A stretch of 11,599 nucleotides of DNA from GCA-003244245 sp036279835 (GCA_036279835.1 DASUII010000349.1:1-11599); one strand, 5' to 3'; shown: positions 5,714-11,599, counted from the stretch's first letter. Numbers and translations are program-made. The notes: generated by a model not told the origin, from the letters alone.

Positions 5714-6820
5714 TCAGAGAGATCTGGTGATGGCGGTAGCGAGGTTGGCGAAGCGGCGATCGGTAGTGACGCCGGTGCGCATGTGGTTCATGACGTAGCC
5801 GATGGTGGTGCGGGTAGGCGGGTGAGCGCACCCGAGGGAGCCGCCGCGGCCGCCGTGGCCGAACGAGCCGGCACCGAATAGGGCGAAGGTGGCGGAGGGA
5901 AGGGCGTAGCCGAGACCGAAACGGGTGGGCACGCCGAGGGTCTGGTCGAGGCCGTCGGATTGGACGGTCGTGGCGGTGCTAATGGTGGCAGGAGTGAGCA
6001 GGGGATAGTCGCCGGTGGAGTCGATGAGGGCGTTGTAGAAGCGGGCGAGGGCGCGGGCTGTAGTAATGCCGTTGGAGGAGGGTATTTCGGCGGCGAGAAT
6101 CCGAGGGTCGTTGGGGTCAATGCGTGGGGTGGTGACGGCGCTGGAACGCCGTAGAGCAGAGGAGTCTGTGTGGACGTCGGCGGGGGGTTCGATGAGCCGG
6201 CTGACGCGGTGCTGATGGGCAGCAGGAAGGCCGATATAGGCATCCAGGTTCAATGGCGTGGCGATGTTGTCGGCGAAGAAGGTGCCCGGGGTGCGGCCGG
6301 TGATGCGGCGAATCACTTCGCCGACAAGCCAACCGAAGGTTTGGGCGTGGTAGCCGTGCATTGAGCCCGGCGGCCACAGCGGACGTTGCGCGGCCAGTGC
6401 GGTGATCATGGGATGCCAGGTCAGCGCGTCAGCAAGGGGGATGGGTGTGTCGAGGGCGGGCAGGCCGGCGCGGTGGGACAGCAGCCAACGGATCGGGATG
6501 TGTTGTTTGCCGTTGGCGGAGAACTCGGGCCAGTAGTCGGCAACGGGGGCGTCGAGGTCTAGTTCGCCGCGTTGTACCAGCAGGTGGGCGCAGGTGGCGG
6601 TGAAGCCCTTGGTGGTGGAAAAGACGTACTGCAGGGTGTCCTCGGCCCAGGGCGTCCCGGTGGTGAGATCGGCGATGCCGCCCCACAGGTCCACTACGCA
6701 GCGGCCCTGGACGTAGACACACACCGCCGCACCTACTTCACCGTGGTCACAGAAGTTGGCCGCGAAGGCGTCCTTCACGGCCCGGAAACGGGCCTGCGTG
6801 GTGCCGTGAATGGGTGTCAT
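5714..6820 (-). CDS. serine hydrolase, beta-lactamase fold (class C / EstB-like)
   Basis: A 368-residue cytoplasmic enzyme of the beta-lactamase/D-Ala-D-Ala peptidase fold (CubicO/EstB-like esterases). The catalytic motifs are visible: Ser68-Thr-Thr-Lys71 (SxxK), Tyr157-His-Ala (the YxN-type motif, as in the YHA of EstB-type esterases), and HGG in FGHGGRGGS near the C-terminus in place of KTG. There is no signal peptide, so an intracellular ester or amide substrate is more likely than a cell-wall one; the substrate is unknown. The ATG at 6820 overlaps the upstream TGA as ATGA and has GGAGG 4 nt ahead, so translation is coupled to the MAB_1171c-like gene. It is last in the regulator operon and not a usual member of such operons as far as I know. 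A longer in-frame start at 6946 would sit inside the upstream gene. Confidence 0.85.
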   Translation of the reverse strand: MTPIHGTTQARFRAVKDAFAANFCDHGEVGAAVCVYVQGRCVVDLWGGIADLTTGTPWAEDTLQYVFSTTKGFTATCAHLLVQRGELDLDAPVADYWPEFSANGKQHIPIRWLLSHRAGLPALDTPIPLADALTWHPMITALAAQRPLWPPGSMHGYHAQTFGWLVGEVIRRITGRTPGTFFADNIATPLNLDAYIGLPAAHQHRVSRLIEPPADVHTDSSALRRSSAVTTPRIDPNDPRILAAEIPSSNGITTARALARFYNALIDSTGDYPLLTPATISTATTVQSDGLDQTLGVPTRFGLGYALPSATFALFGAGSFGHGGRGGSLGCAHPPTRTTIGYVMNHMRTGVTTDRRFANLATAITRSL

Positions 6821-7959
6821 CCGACCTCCGCGGCGTGATGCGTAGCGAACTCGGCGGGCAGCGGCCCGGCGTAGAAGCGCGCCACGCTGAGCAGGAACTC
6901 GATCTCCTCGCGGAGGGTGTTCCCGCCGGGGTTGCTGGTGTCGCAAACCGTGGGACGAGGTGGGCTGCCAGCGAGTTTGGCCTGCCGGGCGCTGTGGAGC
7001 CAGCAGGCTACTGTGGCTGCGTTGAGGTCAGCAGGTGGTACGGGGTGGGTGGCGGCGAATTGCTGGGCGGCCGCGAGGGTCGCTGGGGTGATGTAGGCAC
7101 GCAGGATCAGGGCCGCGTCGCGGATCTCGATCACGAGCCGGTACAGGCGCGAGTTGACGGCAGCGTTGGTGGTGGCTAGGGCGCTGAGGCGGGACCCGCG
7201 ATCTGGCTGGGTGAGGTTTGGTATCGCGTCGGTCAGGCTTTGCCACAGTGGCCACAGGTCCCACAGGATGCGGCGCTGGAGGAGGTCCTGCCGGGCTGAG
7301 GCGATGCCGGGCAGCAGGACGCTACCTGCTTGCAGGAGAAGTTCGATTCCGGTCAGCGTGGGGACATAGCTAAGCAGCACAGTGATTCGGGTGATGAGGT
7401 AAGCGGGGAACAGGATCCACAGCAGGCAGCCGAACAGCCTGCTCAGCCCGAAGATCCGCAGGCTCTGGCGGAGAGTACCCGGACCGGCCCACCTGCCATA
7501 TCGCCAGCACACCGCGACCGAGGTGCCGTCGGCGACCAGGTAGAACCCGAAACACACCAGCCAGTAGATCAGCGGCAGCTCCGGGGTGGTGATCGTGCTG
7601 CGGGCGTGCGGCGCTGCGGACAGGTTCAGCCAGACTGTGGCAGCGATCGTACCTGCGGCGGCTGGCGCGAGTAGCCAGATGTGGCGCTGGCGGCCCACGG
7701 CGACGAGCACGCAGTAGAGCATCACCGCGGCCGTGATGGTGTGGGACACATGCCGGCTCAAGTCGATCAGATTGAAGTCGCCGATCAGCCGCCCGAGCCT
7801 GCCGATGACCGGTTCTTGGTAGAGCGTGGTGGTGACGGCGATGAGGCAGGTGCCCAGCCACAGGGGGCGCTGGCAGGGATGCCGAGCCGCGGCCGGGGCG
7901 CGCAGGATCGCCGCCAGCCATAGGCTGATCAAGCCAGCTGTCTCGATCCACTCGTTCAT
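6817..7959 (-). CDS. MAB_1171c-type membrane protein with DUF6545 C-terminus
   Basis: A 380-residue protein with about seven hydrophobic spans in the first 230 residues (roughly 5-21, 34-48, 70-88, 93-111, 128-150, 174-196, 203-222) and a soluble C-terminal domain. That domain holds the family's LWDLWPLWQSLTDAIPNL segment and RLYRLVIEIRDAALILRAY helix, then ends in the REEIEFLLSVARFYAG region. These are annotated as MAB_1171c family putative transporters; transport has not, to my knowledge, been shown, and a sensor role is equally possible. Genes of this type often sit beside XRE and ImmA/IrrE genes in actinomycetes, as here. The start overlaps the stop of a 42-codon ORF (ATGA), and the stop overlaps the hydrolase start (ATGA). 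The GGGAG ribosome site lies rather far upstream (about 11 nt). Confidence 0.85.
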   Translation of the reverse strand: MNEWIETAGLISLWLAAILRAPAAARHPCQRPLWLGTCLIAVTTTLYQEPVIGRLGRLIGDFNLIDLSRHVSHTITAAVMLYCVLVAVGRQRHIWLLAPAAAGTIAATVWLNLSAAPHARSTITTPELPLIYWLVCFGFYLVADGTSVAVCWRYGRWAGPGTLRQSLRIFGLSRLFGCLLWILFPAYLITRITVLLSYVPTLTGIELLLQAGSVLLPGIASARQDLLQRRILWDLWPLWQSLTDAIPNLTQPDRGSRLSALATTNAAVNSRLYRLVIEIRDAALILRAYITPATLAAAQQFAATHPVPPADLNAATVACWLHSARQAKLAGSPPRPTVCDTSNPGGNTLREEIEFLLSVARFYAGPLPAEFATHHAAEVG

Positions 7960-8084
7960 GGGTTGGGGCGCTCCCGGGTTGAGGTACCGTGATTCGCACC
8001 TCCGGAGGCGGGGCGGCCCCTGCGAGGTCCGTCGACGACGACAACGGCGAATCCTGCGGGCAGGAACACGTTGGACACACCCAT
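7956..8084 (-). CDS. 42-residue coupled small ORF, unknown
   Basis: Starts 2 nt after the ImmA-like stop codon and ends with a TGA overlapping the next start as ATGA, so it fills the gap between two coupled genes exactly. The product begins MGVSNVFLPAGFAVVVVDGP and continues with a basic, Gly/Pro-rich tail (RRGRP, STRERPNP). There is no good Shine-Dalgarno sequence, so it would rely on termination-reinitiation. About 71% of its third positions are G or C, lower than in the neighbours, which weakens the coding case. The hydrophobic stretch (6-17) is short for a membrane span, and no positive charge precedes it. Possible roles are a translational bridge, a small membrane partner of the MAB_1171c-like protein, or a signal-peptide precursor. 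None is shown. Confidence 0.45.
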   Translation of the reverse strand: MGVSNVFLPAGFAVVVVDGPRRGRPASGGANHGTSTRERPNP

Positions 8085-8086
8085 CG

Positions 8087-8671
8087 TCAAAATCCGAAGA
8101 TCTGGGCCACGCGGGCGAGCCTTTCGTCGGCGGCTGGGGGCAGGACGTCGATAGCGGGCTGGGGGCGGACGCGGGCCCGTTGATGGATTAGTACCGCAAT
8201 CGTCTCCGCCTCATGTTCCTCGGCCTGAGCGCCGCTGTGGTCGAGCAGGTGCGCGAGCGCAACTGGCGTGAGGTCGGGGGCGATGCGTTGTGCCTGTTCC
8301 TGGGAAAAGACGCAGCGACCGCGGTGCTGGGAGATCATGTGTCCTACCTCGTGCAGGATGATGTGATCCTGGTGGAAGCCGCTGGTGTTCTCGGCGTAGG
8401 CGATCACGTCGTGATCGGGGTGTTGCTGCCAGGCGCCGCAGCTGTCGCCGGGACTCCAGGTGATCGCGCACAGATCGATGTCGCGACCGCGGTGGAGTTC
8501 GAGCCGGTCGAGGAACTCGTTGATGTCCCACGGGTCCGGGATGCCGGTGTGGCCGAGGAGGTGGTTGACCCGCTGGCGGCAGCGGGCCCGTAGCCTGGGC
8601 CAGTCCACCGCGGTGGTCACCTTTGCTGCTGGGGGCCCAGCGAGTGAGCCCAGCGCGGAGCTTGGTGTCAT
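8087..8671 (-). CDS. ImmA/IrrE family metallo-endopeptidase
   Basis: A 194-residue protein with the zinc-protease motif HEVGH at 107-111 within DHIILHEVGHMISQH, and a downstream QAEEHEAETIA segment (about 157-167) that fits the third zinc-ligand helix of the family. ImmA in ICEBs1 and related phages cleaves the partner repressor ImmR and so switches on excision and transfer; IrrE/PprI cleaves DdrO after DNA damage. The ATG overlaps the stop of the EspR-like XRE gene as ATGA, the classic regulator-protease pairing, so cleavage of that regulator is the natural inference. The N-terminal 20 residues look unstructured. No signal peptide or membrane span is seen, so it is cytoplasmic. Confidence 0.88.
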   Translation of the reverse strand: MTPSSALGSLAGPPAAKVTTAVDWPRLRARCRQRVNHLLGHTGIPDPWDINEFLDRLELHRGRDIDLCAITWSPGDSCGAWQQHPDHDVIAYAENTSGFHQDHIILHEVGHMISQHRGRCVFSQEQAQRIAPDLTPVALAHLLDHSGAQAEEHEAETIAVLIHQRARVRPQPAIDVLPPAADERLARVAQIFGF

Positions 8672-9126
8672 GCGCCGTCGCTCGTGGAGGGCTTGCGGCG
8701 GCGGCGGCTCGAGCGGGGCTGCTCGTCGTAGGCGCGCAGTGTGTCGATCAGGTTGGTGACCGTGTTGCGGTCGCGGGGGTTGAGCTGGACGACTCGTTCG
8801 GCGATGTGTCGGGCCTCGGTATCGCGCCAGGCACTGACTTGGGCAATCTGGTCTGCGATCTGTGCGGCGGCGTCGTCGTCGAAGAAGTAGGTCACGGGAA
8901 CGCCAAAGAAGCTGGCCAGCGCCTCGACGTGGTGGATACGGGGGTGCGGCTGCTTCCCGATGGCGAGCTGGTTGATGTGGGCGGCGGTCATCGCCCCGGG
9001 ATCGTCGGCGATCGCGGCGGCGATCTCACGGTAGCTGTACGGACCGCGGTCTGGTGGGTGCGCTGTCTCGATCAAGTAGGCGAGCTTGCCCGCGAAGGAT
9101 TGTCTGCACTGACTGGGTCCGGTCAT
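8668..9126 (-). CDS. XRE/EspR-like DNA-binding regulator
   Basis: A 152-residue regulator. The helix-turn-helix domain covers about 10-83, with FAGKLAYLIETAHPPDRGPY, then YREIAAAIADD, INQLAIGKQPHPR and FFGVPVTYFFDDD. The order and spacing closely follow mycobacterial EspR-type proteins (FAARLNRLFDTVYPPGRGP and YLSQLRSG, then NFFRIKAAYFTDDE), including the C-terminal dimerisation helices here at about 86-131. A basic tail RRRRK (141-145) is extra. The start at 9126 has AGGAGG 5 nt upstream; a frame from 9225 would run through the operator and is rejected. It is first in a five-gene coupled operon. Inverted GTTGACA-type heptamers and a TCGTATACGA palindrome lie upstream, consistent with autoregulation. 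A frameshifted duplicate lies 697 bp upstream. Confidence 0.87.
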   Translation of the reverse strand: MTGPSQCRQSFAGKLAYLIETAHPPDRGPYSYREIAAAIADDPGAMTAAHINQLAIGKQPHPRIHHVEALASFFGVPVTYFFDDDAAAQIADQIAQVSAWRDTEARHIAERVVQLNPRDRNTVTNLIDTLRAYDEQPRSSRRRRKPSTSDGA

Positions 9127-9131
9127 ACCCG

Positions 9132-9137
9132 CCTCCT
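9132..9137 (-). promoter_or_regulatory. Shine-Dalgarno AGGAGG of the EspR-like gene
   Basis: AGGAGG 5 nt before the ATG at 9126. It fixes this start rather than the in-frame ATG at 9225. The identical AGGAGGCGGG string precedes the broken duplicate at 9834-9825. Confidence 0.8.
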
Positions 9138-9152
9138 GACGGCTCGCCACCG

Positions 9153-9245
9153 TGTCAACGCTAGCGCCACTCACCCGCACTGATCGTATACGAACGTGGA
9201 CATAGGTAGGGTCTCTGACTTTCATCTGCGATACGTCTTGTCAAC
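9153..9245 (+). promoter_or_regulatory. composite promoter/operator, copy 2 (regulator upstream region)
   Basis: Plus-strand order: TGTCAAC (9153-9159), palindrome TCGTATACGA (9184-9193), 3 bp, -35 TGGACA (9197-9202), a 17-bp spacer, -10 TTTCAT (9220-9225), then TGTCAAC (9239-9245) 42 bp after the -35. Both hexamers are one step weaker than in copies 1 and 3. On the minus strand it is the only upstream region of the regulator operon; TACGAT inside the palindrome is a possible -10 for that direction, with no good -35. The first heptamer lies just before the regulator's ribosome site, where bound protein could block transcription. Confidence 0.65.
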
Positions 9246-9365
9246 GAGTAAATACAGGACAGAGCCGCGTGCGCGCGAGGGGGGTAGCGGATGACGCGAG
9301 TGACCACAGACCGGTCTGGAAGCTGTGAGGCGTCGCTTGTGACGTCACCACCGCATCCGAGCACC

Positions 9366-9823
9366 TCAACCGGCGACCCGGCAATCGACGGCCCGGACCC
9401 CCACAGGACAGTCGCCGTCACGGCCGTTTCTGACGGTTGCCAATGCCCCGGCCCGGGAGTCCACGGTGACCAGGACGGAGGTGTCGAACCTGGCAGTGAC
9501 CAGGCCACCCACATCCCCGGCCGAGGTCCTGACCTGGGCGATCTGATCCTCGATTCGTGCGGTGACGTCATCGTCGAAGAAGTAGATCACCGGCACACCG
9601 GAGAAGGTGGCCAGCGCCTCGATGTCGTTGATCCGCGGGTGTGGCTGCTTGCCTCTCACCAGCTGGTTAATGTTGGGCTGCGGTCATCGCGCCAGCATGG
9701 TCGGCGATCCCGGCAGCGATCTCACGGTAGCTGTAGGGACCGCGGTCTGGAGGGGTGCACCGTTTCGATCAAGTAGGCGAGCTTGTCCCCAAAGGATCGT
9801 TTGGCCTGCTGAGGACCGGTCAC
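9366..9823 (-). pseudogene. frameshifted duplicate of the EspR-like regulator
   Basis: Starts with GTG at 9823 after AGGAGGCGGG and reads MTGPQQAKRSFGDKLAYLIE, near-identical to the intact copy. An extra base near 9751-9755 shifts the frame within the HPPDRGPY-equivalent segment. A second extra base near 9672-9674 shifts it again at the INQL segment, where the interim frame hits TAA. Beyond it, GKQPHPRINDIEALATFSGV and VIYFFDDDVTARIEDQIAQV again match. After that the resemblance to the intact C-terminus is lost, up to a stop at 9366. A full-length product is impossible without two frameshifts. The order (pseudogene upstream, intact copy downstream) and shared promoter region show a tandem duplication followed by decay of this copy. 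Confidence 0.85.
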
Positions 9824-9848
9824 TCCCGCCTCCTGACGCACACAGCCG

Positions 9849-9898
9849 TGTCAACACTCGCACCCATTTTGCATACCAGTCGTACACGAGTGTTGACA
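9849..9898. repeat. 12-bp perfect inverted repeat around the palindrome
   Basis: TGTCAACACTCG (9849-9860) and CGAGTGTTGACA (9887-9898) are perfect inverted copies 26 bp apart. The right arm covers the last bases of the TCGTACACGA element and the -35 TTGACA. This looks like a two-site operator. Confidence 0.75.
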
Positions 9899-9941
9899 GT
9901 ACGCAGGTGCTCTGCTTACATCTGCCGCACAGGCCGTCAAC
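9849..9941 (+). promoter_or_regulatory. composite promoter/operator, copy 3 (exported-protein operon)
   Basis: TGTCAAC (9849-9855), palindrome-like TCGTACACGA (9880-9889), 3 bp, -35 TTGACA (9893-9898), a 17-bp spacer, -10 TTACAT (9916-9921), then CGTCAAC (9935-9941) 42 bp after the -35. Predicted transcription starts near 9928, about 70 nt before the ATG at 9999. It has a perfect -35 and the best-defined operator arms of the three copies. Confidence 0.7.
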
Positions 9942-9984
9942 GGCTGATTACATAGTGCAGCATCCCTGAGAGCACGCGATAGGC

Positions 9985-9990
9985 GGGAGG
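9985..9990 (+). promoter_or_regulatory. Shine-Dalgarno GGGAGG for the start at 9999
   Basis: GGGAGG with 8-nt spacing before ATG 9999. It supports the long N-terminal form of the lipoprotein-like product; no comparable site was seen nearer the hydrophobic segment. Confidence 0.55.
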
Positions 9991-9998
9991 CTAGATCG

Positions 9999-10808
9999 AT
10001 GGGGCCGAGGTTCTCGTGTCGAACACGAGTGTGGCCGCGGCCACGGAAGCCAGAATCGTCCCATCGATCCCTGCGGCCCCCACCGCCGCCGGGAGACTGG
10101 CCAGGCGGTGATCCGTGGGCAGCCATCGCGGCAAAACCAGCTGACGGCGTCTCAAGTGTGTCGTTCGGTCAACTCAAGCCGGCAGCGGACAAGATTCCCG
10201 AGCTCGCCGGCTACACCAAACCTGAGGCGCGCGTACTCGCGGGGCGGCACGCCATTCGGGCAGCTGTAGTGGCCATCGCAGCTCTGGCGCTGACAGCCTG
10301 TGGTGCAGGCGCGTCCAGTCCGGCGCCAGCGACAGCTCACTCCGCCGCGCAGACACCGACCTCGGTCCCACCGACGTCACCGTCCTCTCCAGCTGATGTC
10401 GCGCGACAACAGGCCATCGCTGCCTACCTGGGCATGTGGCGGGATTTTGCTGATGCCGCTACGACATCGGATTGGCGGTCGCCCAACCTGGCGCAGAACG
10501 CCACCGGCGATGCACTGTCCACCCTCTCCCGTGGTTTGTATGCCGATCACTACAACGGGCTGGTGTCTCGGGGGCGGCCGGTCAACAACCCGCAAGTGTC
10601 GACAGCGGACCCGGCGGAGTCTCCGACCAAGGTCGTGATCTCGGATTGCGGTGACTCAACAAACTGGTTGAAGTACCGCGCCGACAACGGGCAGGCGGCC
10701 AATGACGGACCCGGCGGCAGGCGTCAGATCAACGCGATTGTGAAGAAAGCCGTGGACGGCTCGTGGAAGGTGACAGACTTCGGCGCTCAGGCGGTCGGAA
10801 CATGTTGA
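9999..10808 (+). CDS. lipoprotein-like exported protein, possible conjugation-cluster component
   Basis: A 269-residue protein. Residues 85-101 form a signal-like segment ending in the lipobox LTAC (Cys101), followed by a Ser/Pro/Ala/Thr-rich linker (to about 132) and a globular domain with a YLGMWRDFADAATTSDW motif, DALSTLSRGLYADHYNGLVSRG, paired Cys in SDCGDSTNWLKY and near the end, and a C-terminal WKVTDFGAQ segment. I associate similar domains with actinomycete conjugation-type clusters, but this is from memory. The first 84 residues are Arg/Pro-rich and unusually long ahead of a lipobox. The start at 9999 is chosen for its GGGAGG site and because promoter copy 3 lies 70 nt upstream; the protein may instead be a bitopic membrane protein with a cytoplasmic head. 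Its stop overlaps the next start by 7 nt. Confidence 0.7.
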   Translation: MGPRFSCRTRVWPRPRKPESSHRSLRPPPPPGDWPGGDPWAAIAAKPADGVSSVSFGQLKPAADKIPELAGYTKPEARVLAGRHAIRAAVVAIAALALTACGAGASSPAPATAHSAAQTPTSVPPTSPSSPADVARQQAIAAYLGMWRDFADAATTSDWRSPNLAQNATGDALSTLSRGLYADHYNGLVSRGRPVNNPQVSTADPAESPTKVVISDCGDSTNWLKYRADNGQAANDGPGGRRQINAIVKKAVDGSWKVTDFGAQAVGTC

Positions 10809-11599
10809 ACCGAGTGATCATCAGCGTGGGCGGCGCGGCTCTCCTCGTGTTGGCTGGCACGTTGCCCGCGTTCGCGGACCCCTGGGGCAGCGTGGACTGC
10901 GCTCAGAGTCCGACACCCGCTTGTGAACTGGGCGCGGGCAAAGGCGGCGACGGAGCCGGCCGCAAAGCCGACCGCGCTCCGGCTCGTGGTCCACGAGGCG
11001 GAGACCACCGCGGCGGAGCCGACGGAGGCGACCACGTCGCGGGTGGCGACGATCCGGTGCACTGCTCCTACGTTCGCAGTGACTACCAGCCGGCCGTGAC
11101 CGGGGTGGCGACCGTCGCGTACCGGCCGCCGGCTGGGGACGGGGACGGGGCGGTCAGGGTGGCGCCGGCCGTGATCTTGCGGGCGTCGGCGGGCCGGGCG
11201 GTGCCGGCTGTTGCGGTCGCTGATCCCACACCTGGCGAGCCGGGTGCCTGGTATGTGTATCGGTGCGACCAGGCCGGAGTGGTCGACGCGTTGTATCGGC
11301 CGCCGGTGTGGATCCCGGATGGGCGGCCCGGCGCGGCACCGCCGGCGGCGCAGTTGGCTGAGCAGGCGCGAAACCTGCTGTTGTTGCCTTCCCCGAGGAT
11401 CGAGGCGAATCCGGTGGGCGCTCAGTTGGTGAACCTGCCGACCTGGTTGTGGCTGGATCCGGCCAGTTGGGGTCCGCGGTCGGCCACCGCGCAGGTGCCG
11501 GGGGTGTCGGTGACGGCGGTAGCCAGGCCGACGTCGGTGTCGTGGTCGATGGGTGACGGCACGTCGGTGACCTGCCGCGGCCAGGGAACCCCGTTCCCG
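10802..11599 (+). CDS. secreted protein, incomplete at window end
   Basis: Open for 266 codons to the window edge with no stop. The ATG at 10802 lies inside the end of the upstream gene (7-nt overlap). It begins MLNRVIISVGGAALLVLAGT and ends its signal peptide at a likely AFA-DP cleavage site near residue 25. Then follow a Gly/Asp-rich linker (about 45-85) and a domain with HCSYVRSDYQPAV, PGAWYVYRCDQAG, LYRPPVWIPDG, LPSPRIEANPVG, LVNLPTWLWLDPASWG and the PKD-like SWSMGDGTSVTCRGQGTPFP. This family is common in actinomycete conjugation-type loci and is sometimes labelled ATP/GTP-binding, a label nothing here supports: no Walker A motif is seen. It is probably an extracellular structural component co-expressed with the upstream lipoprotein-like gene. 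Confidence 0.78.
   Translation, partial: MLNRVIISVGGAALLVLAGTLPAFADPWGSVDCAQSPTPACELGAGKGGDGAGRKADRAPARGPRGGDHRGGADGGDHVAGGDDPVHCSYVRSDYQPAVTGVATVAYRPPAGDGDGAVRVAPAVILRASAGRAVPAVAVADPTPGEPGAWYVYRCDQAGVVDALYRPPVWIPDGRPGAAPPAAQLAEQARNLLLLPSPRIEANPVGAQLVNLPTWLWLDPASWGPRSATAQVPGVSVTAVARPTSVSWSMGDGTSVTCRGQGTPFP

Larger units (their letters stand above)
8668..9245 (-). repeat. tandem duplication unit 1 (intact regulator plus control region)
   Basis: The regulator gene and its upstream composite promoter recur at 9366-9941 in the same orientation, offset by about 697 bp. The match is clear over the ribosome site (both AGGAGGCGGG), the first 95 codons and the promoter elements. It fades over the last third of the gene. 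Confidence 0.75.

Noticed and set aside
7370..8080. 236-codon minus-strand frame across the MAB_1171c-like gene
   Set aside because: Shadow in a second frame; the membrane protein frame has clear spans and the DUF6545 motifs.
9153..9158. TTGACA on the minus strand just before the regulator gene as a -35 element
   Set aside because: The position of a matching -10 is occupied by the ribosome site and start codon, so it is better read as an operator arm. The same holds at 9849-9854.
8668..9225. Longer EspR-like protein starting at 9225
   Set aside because: The extra residues would be encoded by the promoter/operator. The AGGAGG site 5 nt before the ATG at 9126 and the match to the duplicate's start favour the shorter form.
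1..11599. CRISPR array, tRNA/rRNA gene, att site or replication origin
   Set aside because: No regularly spaced short repeats, tRNA-like cloverleaf, rRNA similarity or iteron cluster was seen. The only repeats found are the IS ends, the promoter copies, the regulator duplication and the 50-bp tail repeat.

Overview
The window is high-GC DNA with strong GC bias at third codon positions. Its families (DUF397, an EspR-like regulator, a MAB_1171c-type membrane protein) point to an actinomycete (Actinomycetota). The genus cannot be told from the sequence. The mix of regulator/metalloprotease pair, insertion sequences, decayed gene copies and exported proteins of conjugation-cluster type suggests an accessory region, possibly part of an integrative or conjugative element. 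No integrase, relaxase, tRNA, att site or origin is visible here.

Left part (1-3170): a small DUF397 protein with a terminator hairpin; an A24 prepilin-peptidase-like membrane protease on the minus strand; a relic of an IS630-type transposase; a strong hairpin terminator; and a two-gene minus-strand operon of unknown single-span membrane proteins with Pro/Ser-rich outer parts and Cys-containing tails. Their 3' ends share a 50-bp repeat. The stop codon of the first gene falls exactly where the second has a Gln codon.

Centre (3170-5713): a complete IS1634-type element of 2012 bp with 30-bp imperfect terminal inverted repeats and a 5-bp TTTGT target duplication. It has split a plus-strand reading frame that rejoins in frame when the element is removed.

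Right part, minus strand (5714-9126): a tightly coupled operon of EspR-like XRE regulator, ImmA/IrrE metalloprotease, a 42-codon ORF that exactly fills the next gap, a MAB_1171c-type seven-helix membrane protein, and a serine beta-lactamase-fold hydrolase. Three junctions are ATGA overlaps. Upstream lies a tandem duplicate of the regulator with its promoter region; the regulator copy is broken by two frameshifts. Diverging from it on the plus strand are a lipoprotein-like gene and an exported protein that runs off the window, of a kind I associate with actinobacterial conjugation clusters.

The most interesting structure is a composite promoter/operator found three times (about 2936-3028, 9153-9245, 9849-9941). 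Each has an upstream TGTCAAC-type heptamer, a TCGTATACGA-type palindrome, a -35 hexamer 3 bp further on, a 17-bp spacer, a TTACAT-type -10, and an inverted GTTGACA heptamer exactly 42 bp (four helical turns) from the -35. One copy heads the membrane-protein operon 6 kb from the regulator, one heads the exported-protein operon, and the third is the orphan left by the duplication. I infer a small regulon in which the EspR-like protein controls these promoters, ImmA relieves repression by cleavage, and the membrane protein, small ORF or hydrolase may supply the signal.
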